NCBI GenBank assembly: GCA_000145985.1
Contig: CP002098.1
Span: forward strand, 310,001-374,000
Source of the DNA: Ignisphaera aggregans DSM 17230
GTDB lineage: Archaea; Thermoproteota; Thermoprotei_A; Sulfolobales; Ignisphaeraceae
Direction of reading: 5' to 3'
DNA length: 64,000 bases
Shown: positions 8,131 to 17,103 of the stretch, one piece after another
How positions within the stretch are numbered: position 1 is the first letter of the stretch
How the letters are laid out: each line of letters opens with the position of its first letter
Position numbers and translations under genes: made by a program
The notes under the pieces: model-generated
What the model saw: the letters and a program-made list of their open reading frames with translations, nothing else
The model's database searches: none
Told to the model about the DNA's origin: nothing

Positions 8131-9087
8131 TTGGGATCTACTATTGATTTAAGGATTAGAAGTCCAAAGGTATCTTTTTTCACAAATCTAGGTCTATTTA
8201 TAGTAAAGCTCTTTGTAGCACTATTAACAAATTCTGCTACAGTATTTGTGGAGAGTTTGAGAAGTATTGGTGATATTCTTAATAGTGGATTAGCATTTTT
8301 TGGAAATTCTATTGCTTTTAGTGATGAAGATAAATATTCATTTGGTAAGAAGATGTATCTATATACCTTTGGCTTTTCTGCATCAACACTTGCTCTAGGG
8401 TTTATTGCTGCTATAGGATTTTTTGAAGGTTTTAATGCATTGTTGAATCCTAGGGTTATAAGAAATGAGGGTATTGGGATTATTTTCATAGTGATTGCCA
8501 TGGCTGTAGATGTTTCTATAGCTCTATTAGCAGTTAGAGAGCTTAGGGATTATCTTGATCTAGCTGGATATAGTCATCCTCTCCTCAAATCTATAGTAAT
8601 TGAAAATGTGTTTGATGTTATTGGAGAGGGTACAGCTATAATAAGTCTATATCTCTCTAGCTATGAGAGATATGTAGATGGAGTTTCATCAATATTTCTA
8701 AGCGTGGTGTTGACAATATATATGGTTAAGCTAGCTAAAGAGAATATCGATGTATTAGTCTATAGAACAGCTCCACCAGATATTATAGCTAGAACAATAA
8801 AAATTGCCTTATCTAATCCATCTGTAAGAGATGTTAACTCTATAAAGACCTTAACCATAGAGCCAAATAAATATGCTATCTTCATGGAGATAGAGCTTGA
8901 TCCTAATCTAAATCTAGATGATATTGATCAAACAATTAGCGATATCAAGAGAGATATAGAGAGATATATAAAGAACGTGGGCTATGTTGTAATAGAACCT
9001 AGAAGACCAGATAAATCCATGGACACACACAAAAAATTGTTAGGAGATCTAGCTAAAAGAAATAAAAAGTTTGTTAAATCATTGTGA
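8131..9087 (+). CDS. Cation diffusion facilitator-type metal transporter
   Basis: 318 residues with about five to six membrane segments in the first 210 residues and a cytoplasmic alpha-beta domain at the end (DVNSIKTLTIEPNKYAIFME onwards), as in CDF/SLC30 exporters. TNSATVFVESLRSIGDILNS corresponds to the first metal-site helix, with ESLRSIGD in place of the usual DAxHSxxD. SHPLLKSIVIENVFDVIGEG is the second metal-site helix. The altered ligands make zinc specificity doubtful; iron, manganese or cobalt export is possible. Translation begins at TTG 8131, because the upstream ATG at 8114 is in another frame and stops quickly. A TATA-like AATAAGCTTATATG near 8097 fits leaderless transcription. 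Confidence 0.75.
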   Translation: MGSTIDLRIRSPKVSFFTNLGLFIVKLFVALLTNSATVFVESLRSIGDILNSGLAFFGNSIAFSDEDKYSFGKKMYLYTFGFSASTLALGFIAAIGFFEGFNALLNPRVIRNEGIGIIFIVIAMAVDVSIALLAVRELRDYLDLAGYSHPLLKSIVIENVFDVIGEGTAIISLYLSSYERYVDGVSSIFLSVVLTIYMVKLAKENIDVLVYRTAPPDIIARTIKIALSNPSVRDVNSIKTLTIEPNKYAIFMEIELDPNLNLDDIDQTISDIKRDIERYIKNVGYVVIEPRRPDKSMDTHKKLLGDLAKRNKKFVKSL

Positions 9088-9354
9088 TCTACAGATAGCA
9101 GAACCTCTATACTTCTTCTCAAAAGCTTTTACAACATCTATTCCAAGAAGATTAGCAATACTAATAGTCCATGCTATAACATCCGCTATTTCATCCTCAA
9201 TGCTACTCCTATCACCATTCAATAAAGCTTCAGCAAGCTCTCCCACCTCCTCAACAAGCCATGTAAATGTTGCATAAAGCCCCCTCTTACTATCTCTCTC
9301 AAAATATTCTGATCTTATAAACTCCTGAATACAGCTCAAATCCATGGAACCCAT
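9079..9354 (-). CDS. MazG-like nucleotide pyrophosphohydrolase
   Basis: 91 residues, the size of single-domain MazG/NTP-PPase proteins. WLVEEVGELAEALLNGDRSS followed by IEDEIADVIAWTISIANLLG carries the EExxE...ExxD acidic motif that binds magnesium. The family hydrolyses (d)NTPs to monophosphates, usually as nucleotide house-cleaning. A second start, ATG at 9345, is possible. Its end overlaps the convergent transporter gene by 9 bp. Confidence 0.85.
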   Translation of the reverse strand: MGSMDLSCIQEFIRSEYFERDSKRGLYATFTWLVEEVGELAEALLNGDRSSIEDEIADVIAWTISIANLLGIDVVKAFEKKYRGSAICRSQ

Positions 9355-9525
9355 ATAGCATCACTAAACACTTTATCTATATTTTTAGGTAAATAGATAT
9401 TTAAAAGTGAGATTTTAGGTATAAAGCAGCACTCTTAATAATTATAGCCTATGTAGTACCAGTACCCTATATATCTATCATTAATTTATATTGCTGAACT
9501 AACACAATATTCTTTGGTATATATA

Positions 9526-10966
9526 ATGAATCTAGGTTCTATTCCAAGACCTGCTTATGGTATTAGAATACCAGAGATTGTAGCCCCTATTATCATTGAT
9601 ACGGCTAAGAGATTGAATATGTATGTTACACTAATGTTGTCATTTAATAGGGAGACAGCACTAAGTAGATATATAGAGTCTTTTGATGAGAAATATTATT
9701 ATTTAGGTCATACTGGAATATCTATAGAGAGATTCATTAAAATGTCTAGAGAGATATCTAATGATCTAGGGATAGTAGATATAGAGGCAGATCATGTTGG
9801 CATTATGGGATCTGTTGAGAGAGCTATTATGAGGATTAGCGGAGTTTCTATAGGATACAGACCTCTTACAGATTATGAAATAAACGAATCTCTTAGCTAT
9901 ATAGATGAGGAATTCAAAGAGGCTTTAAAAGCTGGTGGGGGTAGATTCTATAACTATAGATACATGTGAACTCATTGATTTAAGTATTGATAATCTTAAT
10001 GATAGGGATGTCATTGATCTATTTGAAAGCAATTTAGATAAGGAATACATAAATGATATGAAGAGAAGATATCTAGATAAAGTATTTAGATTTGTCTCTA
10101 GAGATATGTATATAGAGCTAAAGTTTAGATATTCTGATATAGCTAGATTAGCACTGAAATACTGAAGGAGTATTGAATACGCATATAGAATAGCATTGAG
10201 AGCCAAAGAACTATTTGGTGAGGATGTAAGTATTGAAATAGCTTTGGATGAAAGCCCTAGTGAGACACAACTAAAGGAGCTATTCTTTTATATAAATGAA
10301 CTTCTCTATAAAGGACTTAGATTTGAATTTATTGCACCTAATATAGGGTTTAGAAAGAGAGAGGATTATAGAGGAGATCTACAGGAGCTATACAATAGAG
10401 TTAGAAAGCTACATACTATTGCTAGTAACAATGGTGTTTATCTATCTATACATTCTGGAAGTGGTGCACACCCATATTCTGATAAGGGTGTAGGTGTATG
10501 GAGTACTATAGGAAGAGCTACAGATGGATTAGTGAAATATAAAATGTCTGGTGTTTTAATTCAATTGTTATTAGAGGTTATGTCAAGATTTCCCAAAGGC
10601 TCTACTGTGAGGAGAGTGTATGAAGAAATTTATGATGCTGTATTAGATCATCTTAAAAAGGATATTTCAAGGGGTAGGGGTCTAGCTTCAGAAACTCTTA
10701 GGAAGATGATTGAAGATTATGAGGAACATAGTAATAAATATGATGTTAGAGCTGATGTATTTAGGCATTACTTCTTTGTATTTCAATGTATAAGGGATGA
10801 TAGTGGTGTTAGATATCTTAGAAATAGAGTCATAGAGCTATTTAATGAGGTTAAAGAGCTTAGAGATAGATATAGAGAGGAGGTCGCTAACCTAATAACT
10901 AGAGAGGCAGAAGCACTAGGATATATCAATAGTGTTATCAGATATAGAAAATATGAATATAGTTAA
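9526..10966 (+). pseudogene. Tagaturonate epimerase-like gene broken by a frameshift and an in-frame stop
   Basis: Three pieces form one protein of about 480 residues, the length of UxaE-type tagaturonate/fructuronate epimerases. Piece one (from ATG 9526 or TTG 9514) ends with FKEALKAGGGRF. The next piece continues as GVDSITIDTCELIDLSID in the +1 frame, so one G too many is present in the G5 run at 9937-9941. That frame is then cut by TGA at 10163-10165, and the same frame resumes with RSIEYAYRIALRAKELFG. Family-like blocks are FEFIAPNIGFRKREDYRG and YLSIHSGSGAHPYSDKG. UxaE interconverts uronate-derived ketoses during galacturonate/glucuronate use. With two lesions the gene is probably dead. 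Confidence 0.65.
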
Positions 10967-10970
10967 AATT

Positions 10971-11909
10971 CTATAGCTTTACCATATTAGCGATATATAT
11001 CTGATAAGCTCTTACCAAGACGCTTTTTGCTGTAGCAACAACTTCTTGTGGTGTCTGACCCTCTTCTGGTTTTACTTCAAAGCTTATAGCTCTATGATAC
11101 TTAGAGCTTATTAGAACTTCTAAGAGTTTTGCAACGTCTTTTTCATCATTTAGTGCTCCAGGTCTATAGAATCCTGGGTGGGAATCATACATAACGTTGT
11201 TAATCTTTTTAGCACAACCTATATGTATATGTCCTATTAAATCAATATAGCTTTTAAGATCCTCGGGTTTTTCATTTAGGAGAGGTGCATGGCTTAAATC
11301 CCACATTAGATATACATTTGGATGTGATGCTCTCAGATTTTCAATAACCTTGGCAGAAAATTCGAGTTTTCCTAACAACCTCTTTCTGTCCCAAACCTCA
11401 TCAAATGTCTCTATATATACATCCATATTATACTTTCTAGCTGTTTCGGCTATAGAACTAACAGTCTTTGTAAATGCATTTAAAGCTTTATCAACTTCTG
11501 ATACCTTTGGACCTGAACATAATCCTACAGCTCTATATCCTCTCCTACCAGCCACCTCACTATATCCAACAAGAAGCTTCTCAACCTCTCTCCTCTTATC
11601 TTCATCGAGTGCTGCAGGATCATTACCTCTTAAAACAATTGGTTGTAGACCTAGTGCAAAGTCCATGACCCTATTAATGCTGTTTATAAAACTTCTTAAC
11701 TTATTCCATTCCTCATCACTTATTACAGGTAGCTCTAGTAATTCGAAGAATGGATCTTCAGCTATAAATCCTATCTTCTCTACAACATTTGTAGGATCTG
11801 TTCCTAGTGCTGGTACAGCCATAAATGTTACTATACCTATCTTATATGGGAATCTAGCTATAATCTCCTGACCATTCTTTTGTATACCTACATAAAACAT
11901 GGTTTTCAC
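10971..11909 (-). CDS. TIM-barrel sugar isomerase/epimerase-like protein
   Basis: 312 residues of the xylose isomerase-like TIM-barrel type. Metal-site blocks are MDVYIETFDEVWD, YLMWDLSHAPLLNEKPED, IGHIHIGCAKK and a final ISFEVKPEEGQTP. The substrate is unknown. The ATG overlaps the end of the upstream 721-residue transaldolase-like gene by 4 bp, so the two are almost certainly co-translated and likely act on the same sugar. A pair of a carbon-bond-cleaving enzyme and an epimerase would suit conversion of an unusual ketose. Confidence 0.7.
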   Translation of the reverse strand: MKTMFYVGIQKNGQEIIARFPYKIGIVTFMAVPALGTDPTNVVEKIGFIAEDPFFELLELPVISDEEWNKLRSFINSINRVMDFALGLQPIVLRGNDPAALDEDKRREVEKLLVGYSEVAGRRGYRAVGLCSGPKVSEVDKALNAFTKTVSSIAETARKYNMDVYIETFDEVWDRKRLLGKLEFSAKVIENLRASHPNVYLMWDLSHAPLLNEKPEDLKSYIDLIGHIHIGCAKKINNVMYDSHPGFYRPGALNDEKDVAKLLEVLISSKYHRAISFEVKPEEGQTPQEVVATAKSVLVRAYQIYIANMVKL

Positions 11910-14071
11910 CTAAGCTGTATAGACTTTATAACCCTTATTACATTGTCTCTAAAGGCTAAATATCCATTTGTAAATTCCTCTAATGTTTTTCTACAAGGTC
12001 CATAACTAGGCCAGTCCTGTGGATCTATACCCCTTGTACCAAAATCTCCCTCAATACCAACTTCTTTGAGCAGCTTATTTACTTCTGGAGAAGCTTCATA
12101 GGCCTTTACAAAATCTTCTATTTTCATAAGTATATCAAGAGGTTCCCTACCTAGTGGCATGTATATAGACTCCGCTAAATCTCTATAACCACCTCTCTTC
12201 TCAAGCTCTTGAACAACTGCGAGTTGGTGGTCTGGAAACTCTGTATTTGTCATATTTCTCGATGCAAATGTATACAAGGTATCTATAGGCTTTCTCTTAG
12301 ATGCTGGTAACAGATCTATTCTATCAATTATAAACTCTGCCTCCTCTCTAGATAGCCCAAACTCCCGCATTAGGTACTCTATCCATTTAATCTTATTGCG
12401 TGGTGAGAACAATATTTCATATACTCTTTGAGCTACATATGTACCTGAAAGTCTTAGAGCATTTTCTAGAGGTATAAGCATCTTCTCAACATCGCTTGGA
12501 GAACCATAGATACCGCTTTCTGCTAAAACCTCTATAAACTCTTTCCTTAGCAGATTTCTACCTAGAACTCTATGGCTTGTTAGATATCTACAAACAGTTA
12601 AGAGGTCTTGTGACAATATCTTCTCTAGATCACTATCCTTTACACCTAAACTCCTACCAAGTTTTACCAATAAGCTCTTTCTCTTGTCTTCACTAAGCTT
12701 TTCAAGTGCTTTAAATAGGAGTTGAGCAGCAGTTTCTTCTCTTAAGTGGTCCTCTAGTCTACCACCCATATTAGTATCATATACCTGTGTAGGTATAATA
12801 CCCTTTTTCAATGCTTTTGCCATACCCCTCATTTCTCTCCATGCTAATAAAACCTCTTGTGACACTGTATAGCTAAGTGTTATATTAGTACCTATTCCAA
12901 GCTCATTAAGCCTCTCAGCAATATACTGAGCCTCTGGATAAGGTGCAGCAACCTTAATAACAATATTAGCTCTACCAACCTCTCCACGGCATTGATATCC
13001 CCATAGCAAATATGAATCATATACTATGAGATCTTGTTCAAGTCTCTTAACAAATTCTATAGCGGTCTTCACACTTTTCTCAACATCGTTAGCTATAAGC
13101 GGATTTAGCTGATAACTAACAAGACCATCATGACCATTTGATAATATGAATGGTACTCTAAATACAAAGAATGAATCTAGCAAAGCAAACCTTGTAGCCT
13201 CCATAGCAATATCATCTGCGTACTTTTCAAGATCCTTAAACCATTCTGGATACATCTTCACAAGTTTTGTTTCTGCATATTCTCTAAATTTATCCCATAG
13301 CAAAGGATCATCTGAATAAGCTCTAGCAGCTAATACAGGATTTGTAGATACTTGTACAAACCCTAAGCGTCTAAGCCATCTTAGTCCAAGAGCATAGTCA
13401 TTTCCAAACTTACACATACCCTCTTCATAGATTTTTCTATAGTAATTATTCTTAAGAATCTCAGCAACAGCTTTTGCATAGCTTCTAGCAAGATTATTAC
13501 TATCTAACATAGATCTTATCATTTTTGCAAAATGAGCAACAAGAGATTTACCACTGTTAACAAGTTCCATCTTCTTAAGCTTAACATCAATAGTTGTCTC
13601 AAGAATTTTTGGAGAACCCAATCTCTCCCTCTCAATGGATTCCCAAACAGATAAAGCATTTACAATTCTATCCAAAGCATTTACAACTCTATCTCTAGAG
13701 AGCTTAGCCCACCCAACCTCAACTCCATTTAGATTAGCTATAAGCTCTAGAAACAAATCATATATTCTGTGAATCGTAACAATATCTTCATTTGAAAGTC
13801 TTTCAAAAGCTTCTCTTAGTATTATTTCACCTCTTCTAACAAGACTACTTACAATAGAATCCAGTATAGGATCTGCTTCTGGATATAGAATATGGTCTGC
13901 AGCTAGTTCTGTATAGCCATCAAGTGCTGTTAAAATCATATGATGTGCATGATCAGCCCTAGGAGGAATGGGCAATACTAATTCCTTTGGCTTAGCGGAT
14001 AGTATTAATCTACTAATGTCTTCTTTTGACATGGGCAACATCCTAGAAATCACTATATCCATGACATACAT
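11906..14071 (-). CDS. Very large divergent transaldolase-like protein
   Basis: 721 residues, about twice a normal transaldolase. The middle carries the transaldolase order of motifs: GFVQVSTNPVLAARAYSDDP (family TTNPSLL strand), VSYQLNPLIANDVEKSV (the VSxEVxP strand), ANIVIKVAAPYPEAQYIAER (strand with the Schiff-base Lys), GIGTNITLSYTVSQEVLLA (NxTLxFS..QA), and GIIPTQVYDTNMGGRLEDHL (ISPFVGR-like). It therefore probably has a transaldolase-type class I aldolase barrel. Extra helical regions of about 230 residues at the N-terminus and 250 at the C-terminus are not recognised. It is the first gene of a two-gene operon with a TIM-barrel isomerase. The exact aldol substrate is unknown. Confidence 0.6.
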   Translation of the reverse strand: MYVMDIVISRMLPMSKEDISRLILSAKPKELVLPIPPRADHAHHMILTALDGYTELAADHILYPEADPILDSIVSSLVRRGEIILREAFERLSNEDIVTIHRIYDLFLELIANLNGVEVGWAKLSRDRVVNALDRIVNALSVWESIERERLGSPKILETTIDVKLKKMELVNSGKSLVAHFAKMIRSMLDSNNLARSYAKAVAEILKNNYYRKIYEEGMCKFGNDYALGLRWLRRLGFVQVSTNPVLAARAYSDDPLLWDKFREYAETKLVKMYPEWFKDLEKYADDIAMEATRFALLDSFFVFRVPFILSNGHDGLVSYQLNPLIANDVEKSVKTAIEFVKRLEQDLIVYDSYLLWGYQCRGEVGRANIVIKVAAPYPEAQYIAERLNELGIGTNITLSYTVSQEVLLAWREMRGMAKALKKGIIPTQVYDTNMGGRLEDHLREETAAQLLFKALEKLSEDKRKSLLVKLGRSLGVKDSDLEKILSQDLLTVCRYLTSHRVLGRNLLRKEFIEVLAESGIYGSPSDVEKMLIPLENALRLSGTYVAQRVYEILFSPRNKIKWIEYLMREFGLSREEAEFIIDRIDLLPASKRKPIDTLYTFASRNMTNTEFPDHQLAVVQELEKRGGYRDLAESIYMPLGREPLDILMKIEDFVKAYEASPEVNKLLKEVGIEGDFGTRGIDPQDWPSYGPCRKTLEEFTNGYLAFRDNVIRVIKSIQLR

Positions 14072-14107
14072 TTAAAAATTTTGCTATTTTGATAATACGA
14101 TGGTTAA

Positions 14108-15460
14108 TCACCTTAGTAATGCTAAGAAGAAGTCATTCACATTTGTTCCGGTATAACCAGTTATTATACTTCTCCTTAACTTTGAAAAGAATGTATAGCT
14201 ATCATTGTTATTCAAATAGTCTAGGGGGTCTATATTCATAGATCTATATTCATCATGTATATAGCCATCTATTAAAGCTCCTGCAGCAGGACTAGTACCA
14301 TCGATACCATCACTACCAATACATATCGCTACATATTCTCTATAGCTAATGTTTCGTAAATTGTATGCTAATGAGAGACAAAGCTCCTGATTCCTACCAC
14401 CAATTCCATTGCCCTTTACAGTTACTGTTGTTTCTCCACCAGCCAATATAGCTACGGGTCTCTTTAACGGTATTTCATAGAGATATATACTTTTTATTAT
14501 GGAGGCTAGAACTTTTCCTACTTCTCTTGCTTCTCCTTCAAGCATAGATGTTAATATCATTGGGTTAAAACCATAGTCTTTTGCTATCTGTGCCATATAT
14601 CTAAGGCTATCAATATTACTTGCAATGATAATATTTATAACTCTATCTAGTATAGGATCCCCTTCCTTAACAGTATCACTATTAGGATTGTTATAAGCTC
14701 TATAAAATACATTCTTTATGCCTTGTGGTAGATCATCCCATAGATTATACTTCTTTAAAATTTCTATAGCTTCCATAGCAGTAGTTTTATCGGGAGCTGT
14801 AGGACCTGATGCAATTATATCTAGTCTATCTCCAACAACATCGCTGATTATTAGAGATATAATTTTAGATGCCTTTAAATATCTAAGAAGTTTACCTCCT
14901 TTAACCTTCGATAATCTCTTTCTAACTGTATTAAGTTCAAATATATCGGCACCTCTCCTCATAAGCTCCTTAGATATTGAAGCTATATCCTCAATATCAA
15001 CACCATCCTCAGGTATTTCAAAAAGTGCAGATCCACCACCAGAGATCAACACGATAACAATATCGTCTTCTCTAACATTCTTCTCAATATAGTTGATAAG
15101 CTGTTTAGAGCTATTAACAGTATTTTCACTAGGTATAGGATGATCTCCCTTCAATATTCTTAAAGATCCTATAACACCACTATATTCTGGCGATATTATG
15201 ATACCCCCATATATATATTCGCCAATGATATTCACTATAGCTTCAGCCATTCTTCTAGAAGCTTTTCCAAAGCCTATCACATGAATTCTAGATTTATCTA
15301 AATAGATCTCAACATTATCTATATATATTCTGTTGCCAGAAACTTTAACAGTATTATGAATAGCTTTATAAGGATCTGCTCTCTCTATACCCTTAACTAT
15401 TATGTCTAATGCAATTCTATGCAAATCAGATCTAATAAGATCATTTATATTCTTTATCAA
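14108..15460 (-). CDS. Glycerate 2-kinase (MOFRL family)
   Basis: 450 residues, full length for the GckA/TtuD type. The N-terminal DUF4147 domain has VHVIGFGKASRRMAEA-like and VIVLISGGGSALFEIPE blocks (Gly-rich loop) and SIISLIISDVVGDRLDIIAS-like residues. The C-terminal MOFRL domain shows ILAGGETTVTVKGNGIGGRN and CIGSDGIDGTSPAAGALID. It phosphorylates D-glycerate to 2-phosphoglycerate, the entry point to lower glycolysis in non-phosphorylating Entner-Doudoroff and glycerate-forming pathways of archaea. It is divergent from the GH4 gene. Nearby hydroxyacid dehydrogenases and an HpcH aldolase could supply glycerate. Confidence 0.92.
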   Translation of the reverse strand: MIKNINDLIRSDLHRIALDIIVKGIERADPYKAIHNTVKVSGNRIYIDNVEIYLDKSRIHVIGFGKASRRMAEAIVNIIGEYIYGGIIISPEYSGVIGSLRILKGDHPIPSENTVNSSKQLINYIEKNVREDDIVIVLISGGGSALFEIPEDGVDIEDIASISKELMRRGADIFELNTVRKRLSKVKGGKLLRYLKASKIISLIISDVVGDRLDIIASGPTAPDKTTAMEAIEILKKYNLWDDLPQGIKNVFYRAYNNPNSDTVKEGDPILDRVINIIIASNIDSLRYMAQIAKDYGFNPMILTSMLEGEAREVGKVLASIIKSIYLYEIPLKRPVAILAGGETTVTVKGNGIGGRNQELCLSLAYNLRNISYREYVAICIGSDGIDGTSPAAGALIDGYIHDEYRSMNIDPLDYLNNNDSYTFFSKLRRSIITGYTGTNVNDFFLALLR

Positions 15461-15554
15461 AAGGCGTTACACCTTTACAAACAAGGTTCTAGTATTGATG
15501 AACAATAAATAAATCTATATAACTTTGTCATGACATAGTGTATTGGGGTTGAAT

Positions 15555-17067
15555 ATGTCTCAAGGTCCTAAAATCTCATTTATTGGAGCAGGAAGTGCAC
15601 GTTGGACAAGTAGAATTTTAGTTGATATATTCATGAATAAGGATCTTCATAATGCTGAGATATGGCTTATGGATATAGATGATAGAAGACTTAATATAAT
15701 AGATACCCTTGCTAGAAGGCTTGTAAACGAATTGAAATTGCCTATAAAGGTCTATGCAACTAAGGATAGAAGGAAGGCTATAAAAGACGCAGATTTTGTA
15801 ATATCTACAGCTTTACCCAAGGGATACACATATTATGAAACTATGAGGGATATTTCTGAGAAATATGGCTATTATAGGGGTATTAATAGTGTTGAGTGGA
15901 ATATGGTTGCAGATTATCACACCATATGGGGCTACTACTTATTTAAGCTTCATCTAGATATTGCTAGAGATATAGAGGAGTTAGCTCCAAATGCATGGTT
16001 CTTCATAGTATCGAACCCCGTTTTAGAGCTTACAACAATGATTGCTAGAGAGACTAAGGTAAAAGTTGCTGGTATATGTCATGGCTTCTTAGGCTTTAGA
16101 GCAGCTATTGAGGTTCTTGCAATGAGGTTATCTAAACAGATGCTAGGGAAAGATATAACTTCCTATTGTGCTGCACATATGCCAGAGTGCTATGATTATA
16201 TGGCTAAGGTAATAGACTTTAGTGATATAGAGATTGAAATGAAGGGGCTTAACCATGATATATGGCTAACTAGATTCAGATATAAGGGGGAGGATACATA
16301 TAAGTATATCGATGAATGGATTAAAGAGGATGCAGAAAAGTACTGGAGTGTTTGGAGAGAATATACAACAAATCCATGGAATTTAGATCTATGTCCAGCT
16401 GCTATTGATATGTATAGAACTTATGGTCTTCTCCCTATAGGTGATACTGTTAGGGGGTGGTACATGGAAATATCATTGGGATTTAAAAACAAAACAGTAT
16501 TGGTATGGACAATATGGAGAACCAGACTCAGAAATAGGATGTGCAATTAGAATACAAATTGTTAGAAGAAATATTGAGGAAATGGCTAATATAGCGTTCA
16601 ATATGTCTACCCCTGTATCACAGAGAATATCACTTAAACCAAGTGGTGAGGTAATAGTATCACTTATAGACTCTATATACAATGACAAACATACTGAAAG
16701 TTATGAAATAAACGTGCCAAGAATTGGCTCAGTTAAAGCTCCTATCTATGTCAATGTTTTAAATAATGGTTCAGTACCAGGTATACCAGATAATGTAGCA
16801 GTTGAAACTCATGTTAGAGTAGATGGCAAAGGAATACACCCAATACAAACCTCAGGTTTACCAAGTAAAGTTTTCAAGTATGCGATACTACCTAGAATAA
16901 TGAGACTTGAATGGGCTTTAGAAGCAAATCTTAAAGGTGGACGAGATACATTAGTTGAGTGGCTTATAGTAGATGTAAGGACAAATAGTATGAAACAGGT
17001 AAATGATGTTATAGATGCAATACTTTCTATGCCAGGTAACGAGGAAATAGCTAAACATTTTAGCTAG
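15555..17067 (+). pseudogene. GH4 alpha-uronidase-type enzyme (LplD/Agu4A-like) with a single-base frameshift
   Basis: Two frames together give a GH4 enzyme of about 500 residues. The first frame has the NAD-binding FIGAGSARWTSRIL, SNPVLELTTMI, and the key AGICHGFLGF. Its CHGF tetrad is the type reported for alpha-glucuronidase/galacturonidase members, in contrast to CHEV for alpha-glucosidases. The frame is lost at the G5 run 16453-16457. The +1 frame continues GGTWKYHWD and ends with VVE-like PDNVAVETHVRVDGKGIHPI and YAILPRIMRLEWALEA. Removing one G restores GDTVRGGTWKYHWD. It may be a true mutation, a sequencing error or a programmed shift. ATG 15555 follows GGGGTT; TTG 15543 is an alternative. 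Confidence 0.75.
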
Positions 17068-17103
17068 ATACACCATATAGTAATGTGGATAAAATTTTGA
17101 AAG

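Noticed and set aside
10163-10165. In-frame TGA as selenocysteine or pyrrolysine-like recoding
   Set aside because: Sec insertion is not known in Thermoproteota, no SECIS-like structure was seen, pyrrolysine uses TAG, and the gene also has a frameshift.
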